From Campanula takesimana (Eukaryota > Streptophyta > Magnoliopsida > Asterales > Campanulaceae), in contig JAOWBW010000425.1 in NCBI GenBank assembly GCA_026119855.1, positions 372,001-436,000 on the forward strand: a stretch of 64,000 nt of DNA, read 5' to 3'. The notes under the pieces were generated by a model. The model was not told the origin of the DNA. It saw only the letters and a program-made list of their open reading frames with translations, and ran no database searches. Of the stretch, positions 42,125 through 53,810 are shown one piece after another. The position numbers were made by a program, and so were the translations under genes. The stretch's first letter is position 1. Each line of letters begins with the position of its first letter.

Positions 42125-42508
42125 TTCACACAATCTCACAATCTCTCTACAATAGTGAAATCCTAGCTTTTCTATCAATCTCTCTCTCAAGGATCTATTC
42201 AAGTCATACATATGGTCTGGAGGCTTGTTTATATTTATACACAAGATATAAACCCACCCTAGGAGAAAAGGAGTCCAAAACCCGCCAAATTTGTTTCCAA
42301 AACGATTCAGGAAACGCCAGCCCCGGCGAGTGGGCGCCCGCCCAAACACCAGTGGGCGACCGCCTAAACAGGCAGTAGGTTCGGCTCCACCAACCGCATA
42401 GTGGGCGATCGCCCAAGCCACCATGGGCGGCCGCCTAAACTGCTGTTCTGCGTTTTTCTTCTTCTCCTTTGCAAACCAAATCAAACCAATTGAGAGTCAC
42501 CCTCAACA
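42125..42508 (-). repeat. Partial 3' LTR of the copia element
   Basis: Matches 45375-45765 with scattered indels and ends CCCTCAACA at 42508. Contains four copies of a TGGGCGnnCGCCyAAAC-type motif between 42330 and 42440. Confidence 0.85.
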
Positions 42509-42599
42509 ATTCTCCACCTTGACGATCAATTCCCGAAAAGCTGGTACATCAAGAGAACTTCTTGAACTTAGCAATCGAAACCTTCGAACTCGGCTTTGT

Positions 42600-45150
42600 C
42601 ACATGACTGCCTCCGTTATAGTCATAACATCCCCCAATACAAACATCACTATTCTTGCCATACACAATGCACACACAAGCATTTGAATACGGACCCGTGA
42701 CCCATCATCTTTAGACTTGGGACTATCTAAAGAAGATAACCATTCACCTGGTAAGCAACATTGATATCTATTGCAGCCACAAGAATTCCATCGACATAAT
42801 CAAGAATCATGTGCCATCACTACAAACCATCACGTAAACACAACAATCATATCCACTCCTAGCATAACCATAGGTAACAATAAAAGTGTCGAACCTTTTA
42901 TAACACTGTCGAGTTGACTGCTCCAAATCATACAGGACCTCTCTAACAGGCAAACAGATCCTTACGCTCAACAACAACCCTTCAGTCCGGCGCATGTAGA
43001 TCTCCACCTCAAACTCTAGATCCCGCATCGCCTCAATGCTCAACAAGTTGTGAATAGATAAGTGTTTAACAACCGGTGAAACAAATCATTGTAGTCTACC
43101 CCAAACCTTGGAGTACCATTTTTGAACTTGTAGACCCACTTGTGACTGACTAACACCTCTTTGGTGGTGATCTAACAAATTCCCATGTCTGACTTTCAAT
43201 AAGAGTATCATCTCTTTTTCAACAAAGACCGACCACATAGCAGAATCAACACACGATATAACTCCAATGAAAGAAATTAAATTATGCATACTTACTGGTT
43301 TCGCAACGGATAATGCATAAGTCCCCATCTCCTCCAAACCGTATCATACTCTACCAAAACAATGGTAGTCTCCACCTGCTTGTTGGTCTCCTCCTCTTGA
43401 ACTGGAGCATCAATTGGAGTCGCTTCATCGATACATCATTAACATCCAGTCAAGTTCCACCACCTCTGTATCATCTCCGAATAACTCCACCTGTTTGTAT
43501 ATCCGTTCTGCAGAACACTTTTTCCCACGGAGAAGTAGAGCAACATCTCTACATGTCAGGAACTTAGATGCCACCAGATTCCATGACCGAATCCCTTCAC
43601 TCCAGTAGTATACCCAACAAAGGAACATCCTTTGTCCCTTGGATCCAATTTGTTGTTCACACATGCATACAAGGGACATCCAAAAATACAAAATCTCGAG
43701 TAATCTCCTGGAGAGCCTGACCACATCTCCCCAGAATCTTCATCCCAATACAAGAATTTAGAGAACGATTAGCCCGTGAGCAGTCATCCTAATCGTCTCC
43801 ACACAAAATTATGTACCCAACAATGCCTGTGACAACAATACCAAGTCTTTTCAGTAATTCCATTCAAGCCAATGTGACCCAATGTCATGTCCCATGATTG
43901 AGTATCCTCTGCCTCAACCATTGACCCTTTGCAATAGACACATCACCAACATCGTAGACCCAAGAAGCTTGTACAATGTCCCCACCTTCTTTCCCTCATG
44001 CCACCAAGTCACCTTTAATAGCCGATAATTCACCATTCGCATGGACAAACTATACCCAAGGCTATCAAAGTGCCTAGAGAAATCAGGTTCTTTTTCAATC
44101 AGGACATACCTGACGTTCTGCAATTTCCGCACTACTCCATCAAACATCTTAACCTTAATAGTCCCAATACCAACAACCTTGCATGCAGTATTATTCCCCA
44201 ACAAAACTACTCCACCAGTAGCCTTATATGAACAAAACCATGCCCGGTTGGGACTAATATGATAAGAACAACCCGAATCCAAATCCAACTATCACGAATT
44301 TCGGTACCCGGATCACAAGCAGTACGTGCATCATAGTCGCTGTCATCACTAGTGTTTTCAAACACCACTCCCAGCTTCACCCTTTGTGTTCGCGGTTGTA
44401 TCCCCTGGTTTGGACAAAACCTTCTAATGTGCCCCTTCTCCTTGCAATTATGACATATCACATTCTTCATCCAACCGCTTGAACTGGATTGGCCCTTCCC
44501 TGACTTTCTGCCGCTTCTAGCTACTACCCATCACCTTGAGATTCAGCACTTGTTGTGTCAAGTGCGTCTCAATGACTTCCAGTTGTGGTAGAGCGTTCTT
44601 GATCTCTTCCAAAGAAATCGCATCCTTGCCATACAACACTGTCTCTCTAAAGTGCATGTATTCTGGAGGTAGAGAACAAAGCAATTTTACCGCCAATTGC
44701 TCATCATCAATCACGACATCAACATTCTTCAAGTCCATAACCAAGCCATCAAACTCATCAAGATGTTTTTCCAACGACTCACCTGATTTGAGTTTACATT
44801 CTTCGAGTTTCTTCAATAGTAACAACTGTTACTAATACTCTTGGTCATGTACAATTGCTCAAGCCTAAGCCAAAGCCCTGCCGCAGTCTTCTCACTTACA
44901 ACCTCCCTCAATACCTCATCTTTGAGACTCAAGTGTAAGAGAGATAAAGCTTTCTCGTCCATATCATCAAATTGTTCATGACCGTCAAGCTTGCGGTTTC
45001 TTCGCCTTCCCAAGCAAAGCCTTGACACAATTTTTACCCACCAAGATTGCTCGCATCTTCACTTGCCATAAACCAAAATTGACCTTGCGGTCGAATTTCT
45101 AAATTTCGTACTTCCCTGACATCGTTACCAATAAGAAATACATGATCCAC
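42600..45150 (-). pseudogene. Copia gag-pol remnants (minus strand)
   Basis: Reading the minus strand: a UBN2/Gag-like segment (45028-44517; ESLEKHLDEFDGLVMDLKNV), a CCHC knuckle (CHNCKEKGHIRRFC near 44450), a protease-like WIWDSGCSYHISP region near 44280, the pre-integrase segment (44288-43914), the end of integrase (43753-43556; FCIFGCPLYACVNN) and part of reverse transcriptase (43046-42807; CLPVREVLYDLEQSTRQCYK). The pieces lie in several frames with stops. Most of integrase, the RT active site and RNase H are missing. The order and motifs fit a Tnt1-94-like copia. No functional product is possible. Confidence 0.8.
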
Positions 45151-45172
45151 AAACCGGGCTCTATATACCAAT

Positions 45173-45765
45173 TGTAAGGATTTTAAGCCCAAACACGATT
45201 GCTTGATTGATAAAGACAAAAGCACAAAATAAACACATAGCAAGAACGAACAAATTGAAAAATAAATGAACACAAGAGATTTGCGTGGTTCACCAACTTG
45301 GCTACATCCACGGGCGACGGAGAATCAATTCACTATAATCAAGAAGAGTACAAGGAGAACCAAGGTGAAAACCTTTCACACAATCTCACAATCTCTCTAC
45401 ATAGTGAAATCCTAGCTTTTCTATCAATCTCTCTCTCAAGGATCTATTCAAAGTCATACATATGGTCTGGAGGCTTGTTTATATTTATACCACAAGATAT
45501 AAACCCAACCCTAGGAGAAAAAGGAGTCCAAAACCCAGCCAAATTTGTTTCCAAAACGATTCAGGAAACCCAGCCCCGGCGAGTGGGCGCCCGCCCAAAC
45601 ACCAAGTGGGCGACCGCCTAAACAGGGAGTAGGTTCGGCTCCACAAACCGCATAGTGGGCGATCGCCCAAAGCCACCATGGGCGGCTGCCTAAACTGCTG
45701 TTCTGCGTTTTTCTTCTTCTCCTTTGCAAGACCAAATCAAACCAAATTGAGAGTCACCCTCAACA
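45173..45765 (-). repeat. 5' LTR of the copia element
   Basis: 593 bp, TGTAAGGATTTTAAGCCC to CCCTCAACA as written on the plus strand. Carries four palindrome-like GGGCGnnCGCC motifs at about 45580-45690, like the other LTR. The length differences between the two LTRs are mostly single-base indels. Confidence 0.85.
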
Positions 45766-47540
45766 TCATGTTTTTAACTTTGTCCAAAAACCAATTTTTC
45801 ATAGAGTTTTAAGCACAAGGACAGAGCATGGCACACAGGAGGACAAACAGGACAGCACATCTGTCACTTAAAGATAAGCATGCAAACATTATCTGCACAT
45901 GGAATATGAGTATGAAACTTGACAATCATTAACTTCAACACATAAGGAACAAATTTTGTGTTTTGACCCAAACCCAGAAACCACTTTAAGATGAAGTTTT
46001 AAGAGCATGCAAATCATGATTCTGAGCAGTGCATAGAAACTGGGTGCATGAGTCATAAAGATGGATCTCAAAACACGACCAAAACTCAAAACCAAGTTAT
46101 GAAACTCATCGAACTTATTATTTGACATGTTGAGAACATTATCCAAGAGCCACTTTGCATTAAAAACCAAGTTATGAAACTCATCGAACTTATTATTTGA
46201 CATGTTGAGAACATTATCCAAGAGCCACTTTGCATTAAAAACCAAGTTTTGCATGAATATGCATAGAAATGAAAAGAGAGGACAGATTCATGGATTTTGT
46301 AAGAAGATGAGAATTTACATGGAAATCTTCAAAGAAATGAACATATTAATGCTCATGAAAGCATGCAAACTTGAATGATCTGAATATTAACAACAAAGAT
46401 CCATTATTTACATGTACATATTGCAAGTTTACATGGAGAAAACATGAAGAATAAGGGAGACCTAGTCATTAGTTGACTAGGTCCCAAACTAATCACATAA
46501 CCATCTACATTGCTAATGAGTTCAAGCTTACCTAAAGATTTTACCTATCTTGTGAGATGGGGTTGTGCTTCCTTTGTCTACCAAGGGAAGACTTTCTTTT
46601 TGATTGTTGTTGATTTGAGTTGTTTGAGTTGATTGAGAGTTTGTGGGAGTTGTTATTGAAGTTTGAGTTTGTAGGTTGATTTGAGTGAGTTTCTTGAAGT
46701 GTTTTGAGTGGGTTGTTTGAGGTGTAGGAGTGGTGGAGAGGTGGTGGAGTTGTGGTGGGAGAGTGGTGGTTTGGTTGTGATCTGAAAGTGCAGCAAATAT
46801 CAGAGAGAAAGGGATGGAATGAGTTGAGTTCTTGTAATGGATGTTCTTGAGAGAGTTGGAGAGAACGTGTATGTATGGAGTGTATGAGAGTGAGAATGTC
46901 TTGTTTTTTATCACAAACTAGGGGTTATAGGAGGGAGGTAGAAACTTGTTTTTTGGACCAAATTTCCCCTTAAGGAAGGGTAGAGGAGGGAGGTATTCTT
47001 TCCCCATTTTTCTTGCCAGGAGTATGGGAAAAAGTAGCACAAACCATGATTATGCTTTGCTGAAATACTTGTCCAGTTTTGGGTTGCTTGGCCCATATGA
47101 GTCACCCCTTTCATGGATCAGGAAGTGGTCACGTTTTGTGGTCATGCAATTCATCATTTCCGGCCCCGTTTTCTCGTTCCGTTATGTCCCGAACTGCTCC
47201 GGTGTGCGCGTAATGGTGTACCGTCCGTCTGTGCGTTCAATACGAAAGTTGCTCGGAATATTTTTCTGTTTACACCGGTATATCTAAAATTTATTAATAA
47301 GAAAGGAATATAATAATAAAATTTTAAATGCACAAGATGTCCGGTAAAAGGCATTTTAGGGACGCGGGACCCGTTACGGGGTCTGCGCGCGCAAATTTTT
47401 TAGAATGTGCCCGTTTACTCGGTTTTGAGCCCTGATCATGAATTCAGGATCGATTTCTCCATCCGATGCACTGATAAGACGGTCGGTAGCCCGAACCGCC
47501 AAATCTATGGTTTTAGGTCAATTATCGCGTTTAGACCGAA
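45766..47540. other. Unassigned sequence; possible upstream part of an Ogre-type LTR
   Basis: No gene or domain is recognised. A Thr/Gln/Ser-rich frame on the minus strand (46914-46528) is low complexity and ends next to a GTAAGC donor-like site, so a non-coding first exon is conceivable. 47160-47540 is GC-richer and runs, after removal of the retroposon at 47556-49863, straight into the LTR-like sequence at 49879. It therefore probably belongs to the same long LTR. Confidence 0.35.
46091..46250. repeat. 75-bp tandem duplication
   Basis: ACCAAGTTATGAAACTCATC starts at 46091 and 46166, with a third partial start at 46241. The two full copies are identical, so the duplication is recent or maintained. 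Confidence 0.95.
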
Positions 47541-48175
47541 TCAAGGGTTGGTTTTTTTTTTTTTTTGGGAAACCAGGGCGGCACCTGGGAGGATTTTATT
47601 AATTAAAAATAAATAAAATTACAAGAGGGGGACAGGCACCCGAATTAATGCCGGATATGGAGCCGGACCTCGAAGTCCAATAAATAAGACAAAGCCTCAA
47701 AAGGTAAAGCCATCTATAAACTAAAATCCTAAAAAAATTAAACCATAAAATGATCCTCACATTACCATTTGTGGCCCAAACATGAGTCTTCAAAATCATC
47801 AACCCAAACTTCATATGCATAACCCATGAGTCCACCATGCAAGTCCAAAATCCATTCCAAAACCAGCCCAAAAGATAAGGCCAACCGTGCCCCATAGCCC
47901 AGAGACCCGACCGGTCCATATTCAAGACCCGCCCGGACCCAACCAGCCCGCTTGGCCGCGCAAGAGCCAAGACTCGGGCGTGCACTATTAAACTGAAAAT
48001 CCATGTTTCTGTAATCCTTCCCTCGGCCGTGGCAAGACCTCCATTCGTCCGAGCAAAATGAATATGCTTGGCCGAGTCATATAGGGTGCTCGGCCGAGCA
48101 CCCCCTGTTCTGACACTTTCGCAGCAAATCTCAAAAATCCCAAAAATTAAACAAAAAACCATTTGAGACCAATTT

Positions 48176-49741
48176 TTACCTTCTTTCGACATAGCAACCA
48201 CCATCATCAAAGCGTAAAGCGTCCAATACACCTCTAGGAAGATCCCGAGTCGTATTATATACCCTCTGATTCCTATGGACATGCGCCTCCGCAGCCAATC
48301 TGTCTGCCACTCCGTTCGCTTGACGAAGGACATGTTCTAAACCATAACCTCTTACGAATACCGAGCAATCCCGGATTTCATACATGTATTGCCAAGGACT
48401 TTGAAATTTACCTTTTAAAATGTTGACAGCCACCAAAGAATCAGAAAGAACCATCACTGACGACACATGCACAAACCATCACGAAGTGCGAAAATCTCAG
48501 CTTGCATGTTTGTGCCCATGCCATAAAAATGAGAAAAGGCAAACACCATAGCCCCTCTACAATCCCGAACTATACCTCCCCCTGTGCAAACACCATGAAC
48601 TGAAGAACCATCCGTATTAAGAGTATAAAAATGCGACTTACCAGGTTCCCACCTCAAGTATCTTCTCGGCCGAGTCTTATGCGGAGCAATCTTAAGACCT
48701 AGGTTCTTCAACAAAATGCAGTCCTCCCTTCTTGGTGCCCCCTTCGGAACTAGGAAAGAACACATCTCAATATGAGAATGCTTGACCCCATCAACAATCT
48801 TTGCACTGTCCATAATGCTCCCATCAAAGACCGCCTTACACCTAGCCTTCCAAATCTCCCAACAAGAAAACATCATAATGCCCATACGGACTAAACCAAT
48901 TTGACGGCGCTTTGATTGACCCCCACACCAAACATCCCATAAATGTGGCAAATCAGTGTAAATATGAGGTAAAGGGAAGAATCTTACCCAATGCCTCCAT
49001 ACCGACTGAGCCATGTCTGACTGCAACAAAAGGTGATCTAGAGTCTCCCTTTGACCACCACCCGAACAACAAACACATCGAGACGGAATGTGAAATCCCC
49101 GGGATTCCAACTTTGCATCCACCGGTAGACCATCATGCATGACTTTCCACCAGAATCCACTAACCTTTGTTGGGATATTGGGATGCCAAATTTTAGCACC
49201 CCATTCCACCAAAGGACTCCTAACCCGAATATGCTCCCACCAAGCAGTAGTCTCAAAAGCCCCAGTTTTAGTCAAGGTAAAAACTACCCTATCAGGGGCA
49301 TCATCGAGAACACGAACCCTTCTCGCAGAGTCTCGCAACTCATCCGGTATAAACTGAATGAATTCATAAAGAATAGGAATTCCATTACGTACCAACAGAT
49401 TGTGATCTTCGGGTCTAGGTCCCCCAAGACGAGCCCCACACCAATTATCAGCCCAAAATTTCACCTCCCTACGGCCAACCACCCACCTGCTGCAGTTATC
49501 CAACTGATCTAACATACATGCTGCTGCCTGCCACACATGAGAACTAGAGGCCGCTGCTTGCCCCCTATATTTGACCTGAATATACCTCGACCACAAAGAA
49601 TCCCCCCGAGTGGCCACCCAAGCAAGCTTAGCCAACATCGCTTTATTCATGTCCTCTAAGTGCCTAATGCCCAAGCCGCCTTCTTGGATAGGTCTACATG
49701 CCTCATCCCAAGAAACCCAAAAATTTGGCTTTATAATGCCT
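48176..49741 (-). pseudogene. 5'-truncated LINE ORF2: RT C-terminus, zf-RVT and RNase H
   Basis: From 49741 (minus) the frame reads IIKPNFWVSWDEACRPIQEG then GLGIRHLEDMNKAMLAKLAW, the end of a plant L1-type reverse transcriptase. It continues through the zf-RVT region (KVSGFWWKVMHDGLPVDAKL, CVCCSGGG) to RNase H (LNTDGSSVHGVCTGGGIVRD, AEIFALRDGL). A one-base frameshift near 48470 leads to SVMVLSDSLVAVNILKG and QANGVADRLA, ending at the natural C-terminus 48176. The polymerase core and endonuclease are absent, as in most 5'-truncated LINE copies. The four RNase H acidic positions appear present across the two frames. Confidence 0.85.
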
Positions 49742-49863
49742 TTAATATATAAACCGTTTATATATTAATAGAACCTGCTCCCAGCGGGAGTAGAACCTGA
49801 GACCTCCCCCCAGGGGAAGTCTCTAATACCAAGTGGATACCACTAGACCAAGAGGTCATTGGT
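49742..49863 (-). mobile_element. tRNA-derived SINE portion of the chimera
   Basis: On the minus strand: ACCAATGACCTCTTGGTCTA, A box TGGTCTAGTGG (49840-49850), B box GGTTCTACTCC (49787-49797), then a short body ending TTTATATATTAA. The box order and spacing are those of a polymerase III promoter. It lacks its own tail and target duplication at the LINE junction. Confidence 0.8.
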
Positions 49864-49878
49864 TCAAGGGTTGGTTTT

Positions 49879-52373
49879 AGAGGTGCGAGATTGGGGTGTC
49901 TACAGAGCCCCTCGTCGAATTCACTTGTGATGTAAAGTGGATTCGACGATCCAATATAGACAACCGATCTCGTCTAGGGTTTAACAGCTGGGCCCAAAGT
50001 AGGGCTTCCTACGTATCCCTTGCAGGAATCAAGCCTCCGTAGTTCTACTCAAACAATCAATCAAACTCAAACATGGTCGAACTCGGGTGCCCGAGTTTCC
50101 TACGTATCTCTTGCAAGAATCAGACCAATCGTAGTTCGGCTATAAATGACGGGGATGCATCAAGAATTCGAATTCTCTTTTCTGGGGATTGAAAGTAAAA
50201 CACAATTTGATTTGAAATGACTGGCGACTGAGCTCTTGTCTTAAGAGCTGCCTACGTATCCCATATGGGAATCAAGTCGGGGCGTAGTTCTGAGGGAGGT
50301 CCAACCCGAGCGCTCGAGTGGACCAAAAGAGTAACCAAATATTCGATGGGGATCAAATTCGAGGGTGACCAAATAGACCGAAGTAACCAAACTATTCGAA
50401 AGAAGGGGTGGTCGAGCATGAGGCGACAGGCTGCCTACGTATCCCTTTTGGAATCAGACCAGTCACGTAGTTCAACGGGGAGATTTAACTCGAGCCTTCG
50501 AGCGAACTAAGAAGTAACCAAAGATAATTCAAGGAGGTCTAATTCGGGGGTGACTGAACAGACCGAAGTAACCAAACTATTCGAAATGATCAAATTCGGG
50601 GGTGACCGAACAGACCAGAGTAACCAAATTTTTGAAACTCAAGACATTTAAAACATTTCAAACATTCTAGATAAATATCATGAAAGCAAATTCAAGGATA
50701 CGCTGCACGTTGTGGTTTTGCTCTGATTCTTTAGCTTTGAGATTGGTGCGTGATGAGATTCTGAGCTTTGCCATACAGTGAACCACCGTCAAGCAGGAAC
50801 GGAGTTGATAAGCTTGTAAGTACCCCAATCTGAAATTGACCAACTTTAAAGGAATTCTTGGTGCCATTCAGGGATAAACTGTTAGGCCAGGACCTCACTA
50901 GGATAAACCAAACATTCCAGGACTGTTCTGGAATAAACCTTAGAAAAATCCTAAAGCTCGCCAGACTGAGCCGTACGGATGGTTTGGGTACCTGAGGGAC
51001 CTAGCCGTACGGCTGGTTTGGGCACCCTCAGTTCCTATAAATTGAACCCTAGGCAGATCATTTCAGGGGGGAGAAAACAGTTTTAGAGGAAAAGCTCTGC
51101 AGAATTGAGAGCTGATAGGAGTGATAAACACATTTGAGTGAAAGGAGTGAAAGAAGATAGGCTTAGAACCAAAGAGTGGTGAGGCCTCCTTCTCTCCCAT
51201 CTCCTCTCCATCTCATTCTATTTTCCTTTTATTTATTTACCTTATGTCTTTATGTTTCTTGCAAATTATATGAATCGGAACCAAGCCTTGATCCATGGTG
51301 CCCTTCATGTTCTATGCATGATTGTGGGTTCTAAACCAAAGGATAACCTAAGGCTTGTTATCATTTGATGTCATTATGTCTTTACTTTGATGCAATTTAC
51401 TTTCAAGCCTTTACATTACATTGCAAGTCTTGTCCATTCAAGCACTATATATATATTACAAGTCTTGTCCTCTCAAGCTACTATATTATTGCTATATATA
51501 ATCACGATTTGTTAAATTTCTTATTAATATTGTTCTTGTTTGGCCATGATGATCATGATTGGGAGATAAAGTTTCAATCTTTATCTTCCCAACCATGATC
51601 TTGCCTAAAATCCCCAAGTTTGGGACATAAAGATTCAATCTTTATGTTACATGTTTGTCCCTAAAGGTTTAATTTAACTTAATAAGTCCATTTTGGTGAT
51701 AAACTTCCAATCTTTATTCATCAAATGGTCATTTTAGCCCAAAGGGCTTGTTCATCACCCTTTTTCTTAAATTTCCCCAATGATTGTCTTGATCACACCC
51801 AAAACCTTTGTTTTTGGTGTCCAACTAGTGATCAATGACATAGGGATGATTTAATCCACGTTTTCGTTAAAGAAAATAACTGAAAATGATCATCTCAGTC
51901 CAGTTTCAGCAAAAACACTCTGTTTTGCCTGAAACTGGATAGTTTTCTGATAAACTGTCAAAAATCCCTGGAATGCCTTCCCCATCCGTATGGCTACTTT
52001 GGCCGGGGAGTGCATTTTTCAGTTTCTTTCCTTTTTGGTCAGAATGTTTGCAAAATAACCCTTTTCTGTTAAATAATTAACCAGTTTTGTTAAAAGTCAG
52101 TTTCTCCCATTTTTGAAACACACACACACACATGCACTTTGTTAACTAACGCTAGGGAGACTCGGTTCTATCCGAGGCGACTTGGGTGACGTAAAACTCT
52201 TCCCAAGGCATAACCTGACCTCCGAACTAATAGAATCTCTAACCTTTCCATTTGTTGGGTTAAATAATTAACAAATGTGGTGACTCCGTTATATTTTGTG
52301 TGATAACCATGCTTGGTTTTTCGCTCTTCGAAACGCTCCCATCGTTTCATTCGTCACAAGGCGGGATCCTTAC
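49879..52373 (+). repeat. Long LTR (3' part) of an Ogre/Tat-type element
   Basis: The sequence ends GGATCCTTACA directly before a tRNA-Arg-type primer site, so it is an LTR end. It contains four copies of a CTACGTATCYC...GTAGTTC motif (near 50008, 50100, 50250 and 50435) and a pair of CCGTACGGnTGGTTTGGG repeats (about 50972-51025). A TATA box TATAAATT lies at 51036-51043. Ogre LTRs may reach several kb. The start is not found and may lie left of the SINE-LINE insertion. No second LTR is in the window. Confidence 0.6.
51036..51043 (+). promoter_or_regulatory. Putative TATA box of the Ogre-type LTR
   Basis: TATAAATT, preceded by the CCGTACGG repeats and followed about 30 bp later by purine-rich sequence where transcription could start. 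Confidence 0.45.
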
Positions 52374-52374
52374 A

Positions 52375-52392
52375 ATGGTGACTCCGCTGGGG
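52375..52392 (+). other. tRNA-Arg-type primer binding site
   Basis: TGGTGACTCCGCTGGGGA begins one base after the LTR end. It matches the primer site pattern (TGGCGACTCCACTGGGGA) known for Ogre elements. Confidence 0.75.
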
Positions 52393-53810
52393 AGTAAAGT
52401 GTTCGCAAACTTCTTTTTAGAAGCTTTGGGGACACTTTTGTGTGGGTCAAACTCCCGTTCCCCCGTTTTCGTGAACTTTTGTGTTTGTTTTGTGTGTTTT
52501 GTGTTTCTGATTGAATCTTCTGGAGTGGAAATTGTTCTGGAAATGCAATAAACTGGGGCTTGATGATCAGAAGTTGAAAAACTGCAAAAAATAATTGCCA
52601 GCATGCTATAGCCGTATAAAATTGGGTTTTTAAAGCCTCCTTGTGCATAACCCTTTTTGTAAAAAAATTTGAATCCTTTGTTGTACACAACTTGTTTTGC
52701 AAATGGTTTTCAAAAGAATTATTTTTCTTGAAAAATCTTGATTTCAAAGGATTCTTTGGTTGTGCACAATTTGTTGCATGTAAAAGTTTTGGCTTTGTTT
52801 TTCATATGTTCTTGCTTGATTGCTTGTGTAAATAGCTTATTCATGCTTGCTCATATTTGTTGATTATGTTCATATGTTGATCATATATTGCTCATGATGT
52901 TAAAACGGATTGAAAATCTCTATTTTGACTCAAAAGGGAACATAGAATGGCTTCACACTACGCGCACTTGACTTTGCACGTTCCAAATGCCCTTTAAACC
53001 CGGGATGGATGCCACGATGCAGCTTGATTGGCGCTCTTGTGCCCTTCTAGCGCACACGGGTCCATTCCACCTCCCTTTCCAAGCCGAGTCAACCACACTT
53101 GTCCGTGACACACAAATACCGTGACTCCGGTTGGTTTTTGATCTAGCTCATGTTACCACGTCCCTAATGCGTGTCTAAGGTTAATCGTGGTCAAGTTGAT
53201 GCCTGAGTCACGACTCCTTGTGAAAGCAAGTGTGACCAAGGTCGTCCTCGACCCGGACCTTGACTTGTGCGTTAATGATAACCATAATTAACCTAAGTCA
53301 TGTATTAAGGATAGGGTGACACCGTGTTGTCAAGCCCTAATGAATGGTCATACTAATCATCCTTAAGCCCAAGGATAAGATTCGAGAGCCCTCATCAAAG
53401 ATGAGGTTATACTGGAAGTCCCTTAAGTCCCTAAGACGAATCTCGATCTTAACCGGGGCTTAATCATGATTGGAATGGCCCACGTATTGGGAACCTTGCG
53501 ATGCACTAGACCCTAGGTTCGTTTCTTTCAGTCGGTGGAAGCCGCTTTCCCTATGGGACCCTTGCCCGGGACAGTCCATCCTTGGGAGTGTGCAAGACAG
53601 GTGAAAAACGAGGGGTCTATAGGCGTAGTGATGGCCTCCACTGATCCATGATTTAGATTAGTTGCGAAAAAAAAGAGAAATCTTTTCCAACCATGTAGAA
53701 ATAAAAATGCTTTTTAAGTACACTTGAATGAATGAATAATCACACATTACATGCGTTTGCTCCTTTATTGCTTCTTGTCTTTGACGCATCGCATTCTTGC
53801 GTTAGCAAAC
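52393..53810 (+). other. 5' leader of the Ogre-like element
   Basis: Long non-coding leader between primer site and minisatellite. No intact ORF is recognised, although Ogre elements usually carry an extra ORF1 here. Confidence 0.45.

Larger units (their letters stand above)
42125..45765 (-). mobile_element. Decayed Ty1/copia LTR retrotransposon
   Basis: An LTR (45173-45765) and a partial second LTR (42125-42508, cut by the gap) are direct repeats enclosing minus-strand gag/pol debris. The primer-site side carries TTGGTATATAGAGC on the minus strand, a mutated form of the tRNA-iMet site TTGGTATCAGAGC. The purine tract AAGGTGGAGAAT lies at the other LTR. The coding region is far shorter than a complete copia pol, so large parts are deleted. 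Confidence 0.85.
47556..49863 (-). mobile_element. SINE-LINE chimeric retroposon
   Basis: A 15-bp perfect target duplication TCAAGGGTTGGTTTT lies at 47541-47555 and 49864-49878. Read on the minus strand, the inserted unit begins with a tRNA-like SINE head (49863-49742). It passes directly into the C-terminal part of LINE ORF2 (49741-48176), then a 3' untranslated region, and ends in a poly(A) tail (T run to 47566). A single duplication encloses both parts, so they integrated together. Confidence 0.85.

Noticed and set aside
42014..42484. ORF spanning the N gap
   Set aside because: It is translated through 100 unknown bases and copia LTR sequence, so it has no support.
46528..46914. 128-codon minus-strand ORF as a real gene
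   Set aside because: Thr/Gln/Asn-rich low complexity, no homology recognised and no clear partner exons.
49780..49863. Functional tRNA gene
   Set aside because: A and B boxes are present, but no cloverleaf with an acceptor stem can be formed, and the unit is part of a retroposed insertion.
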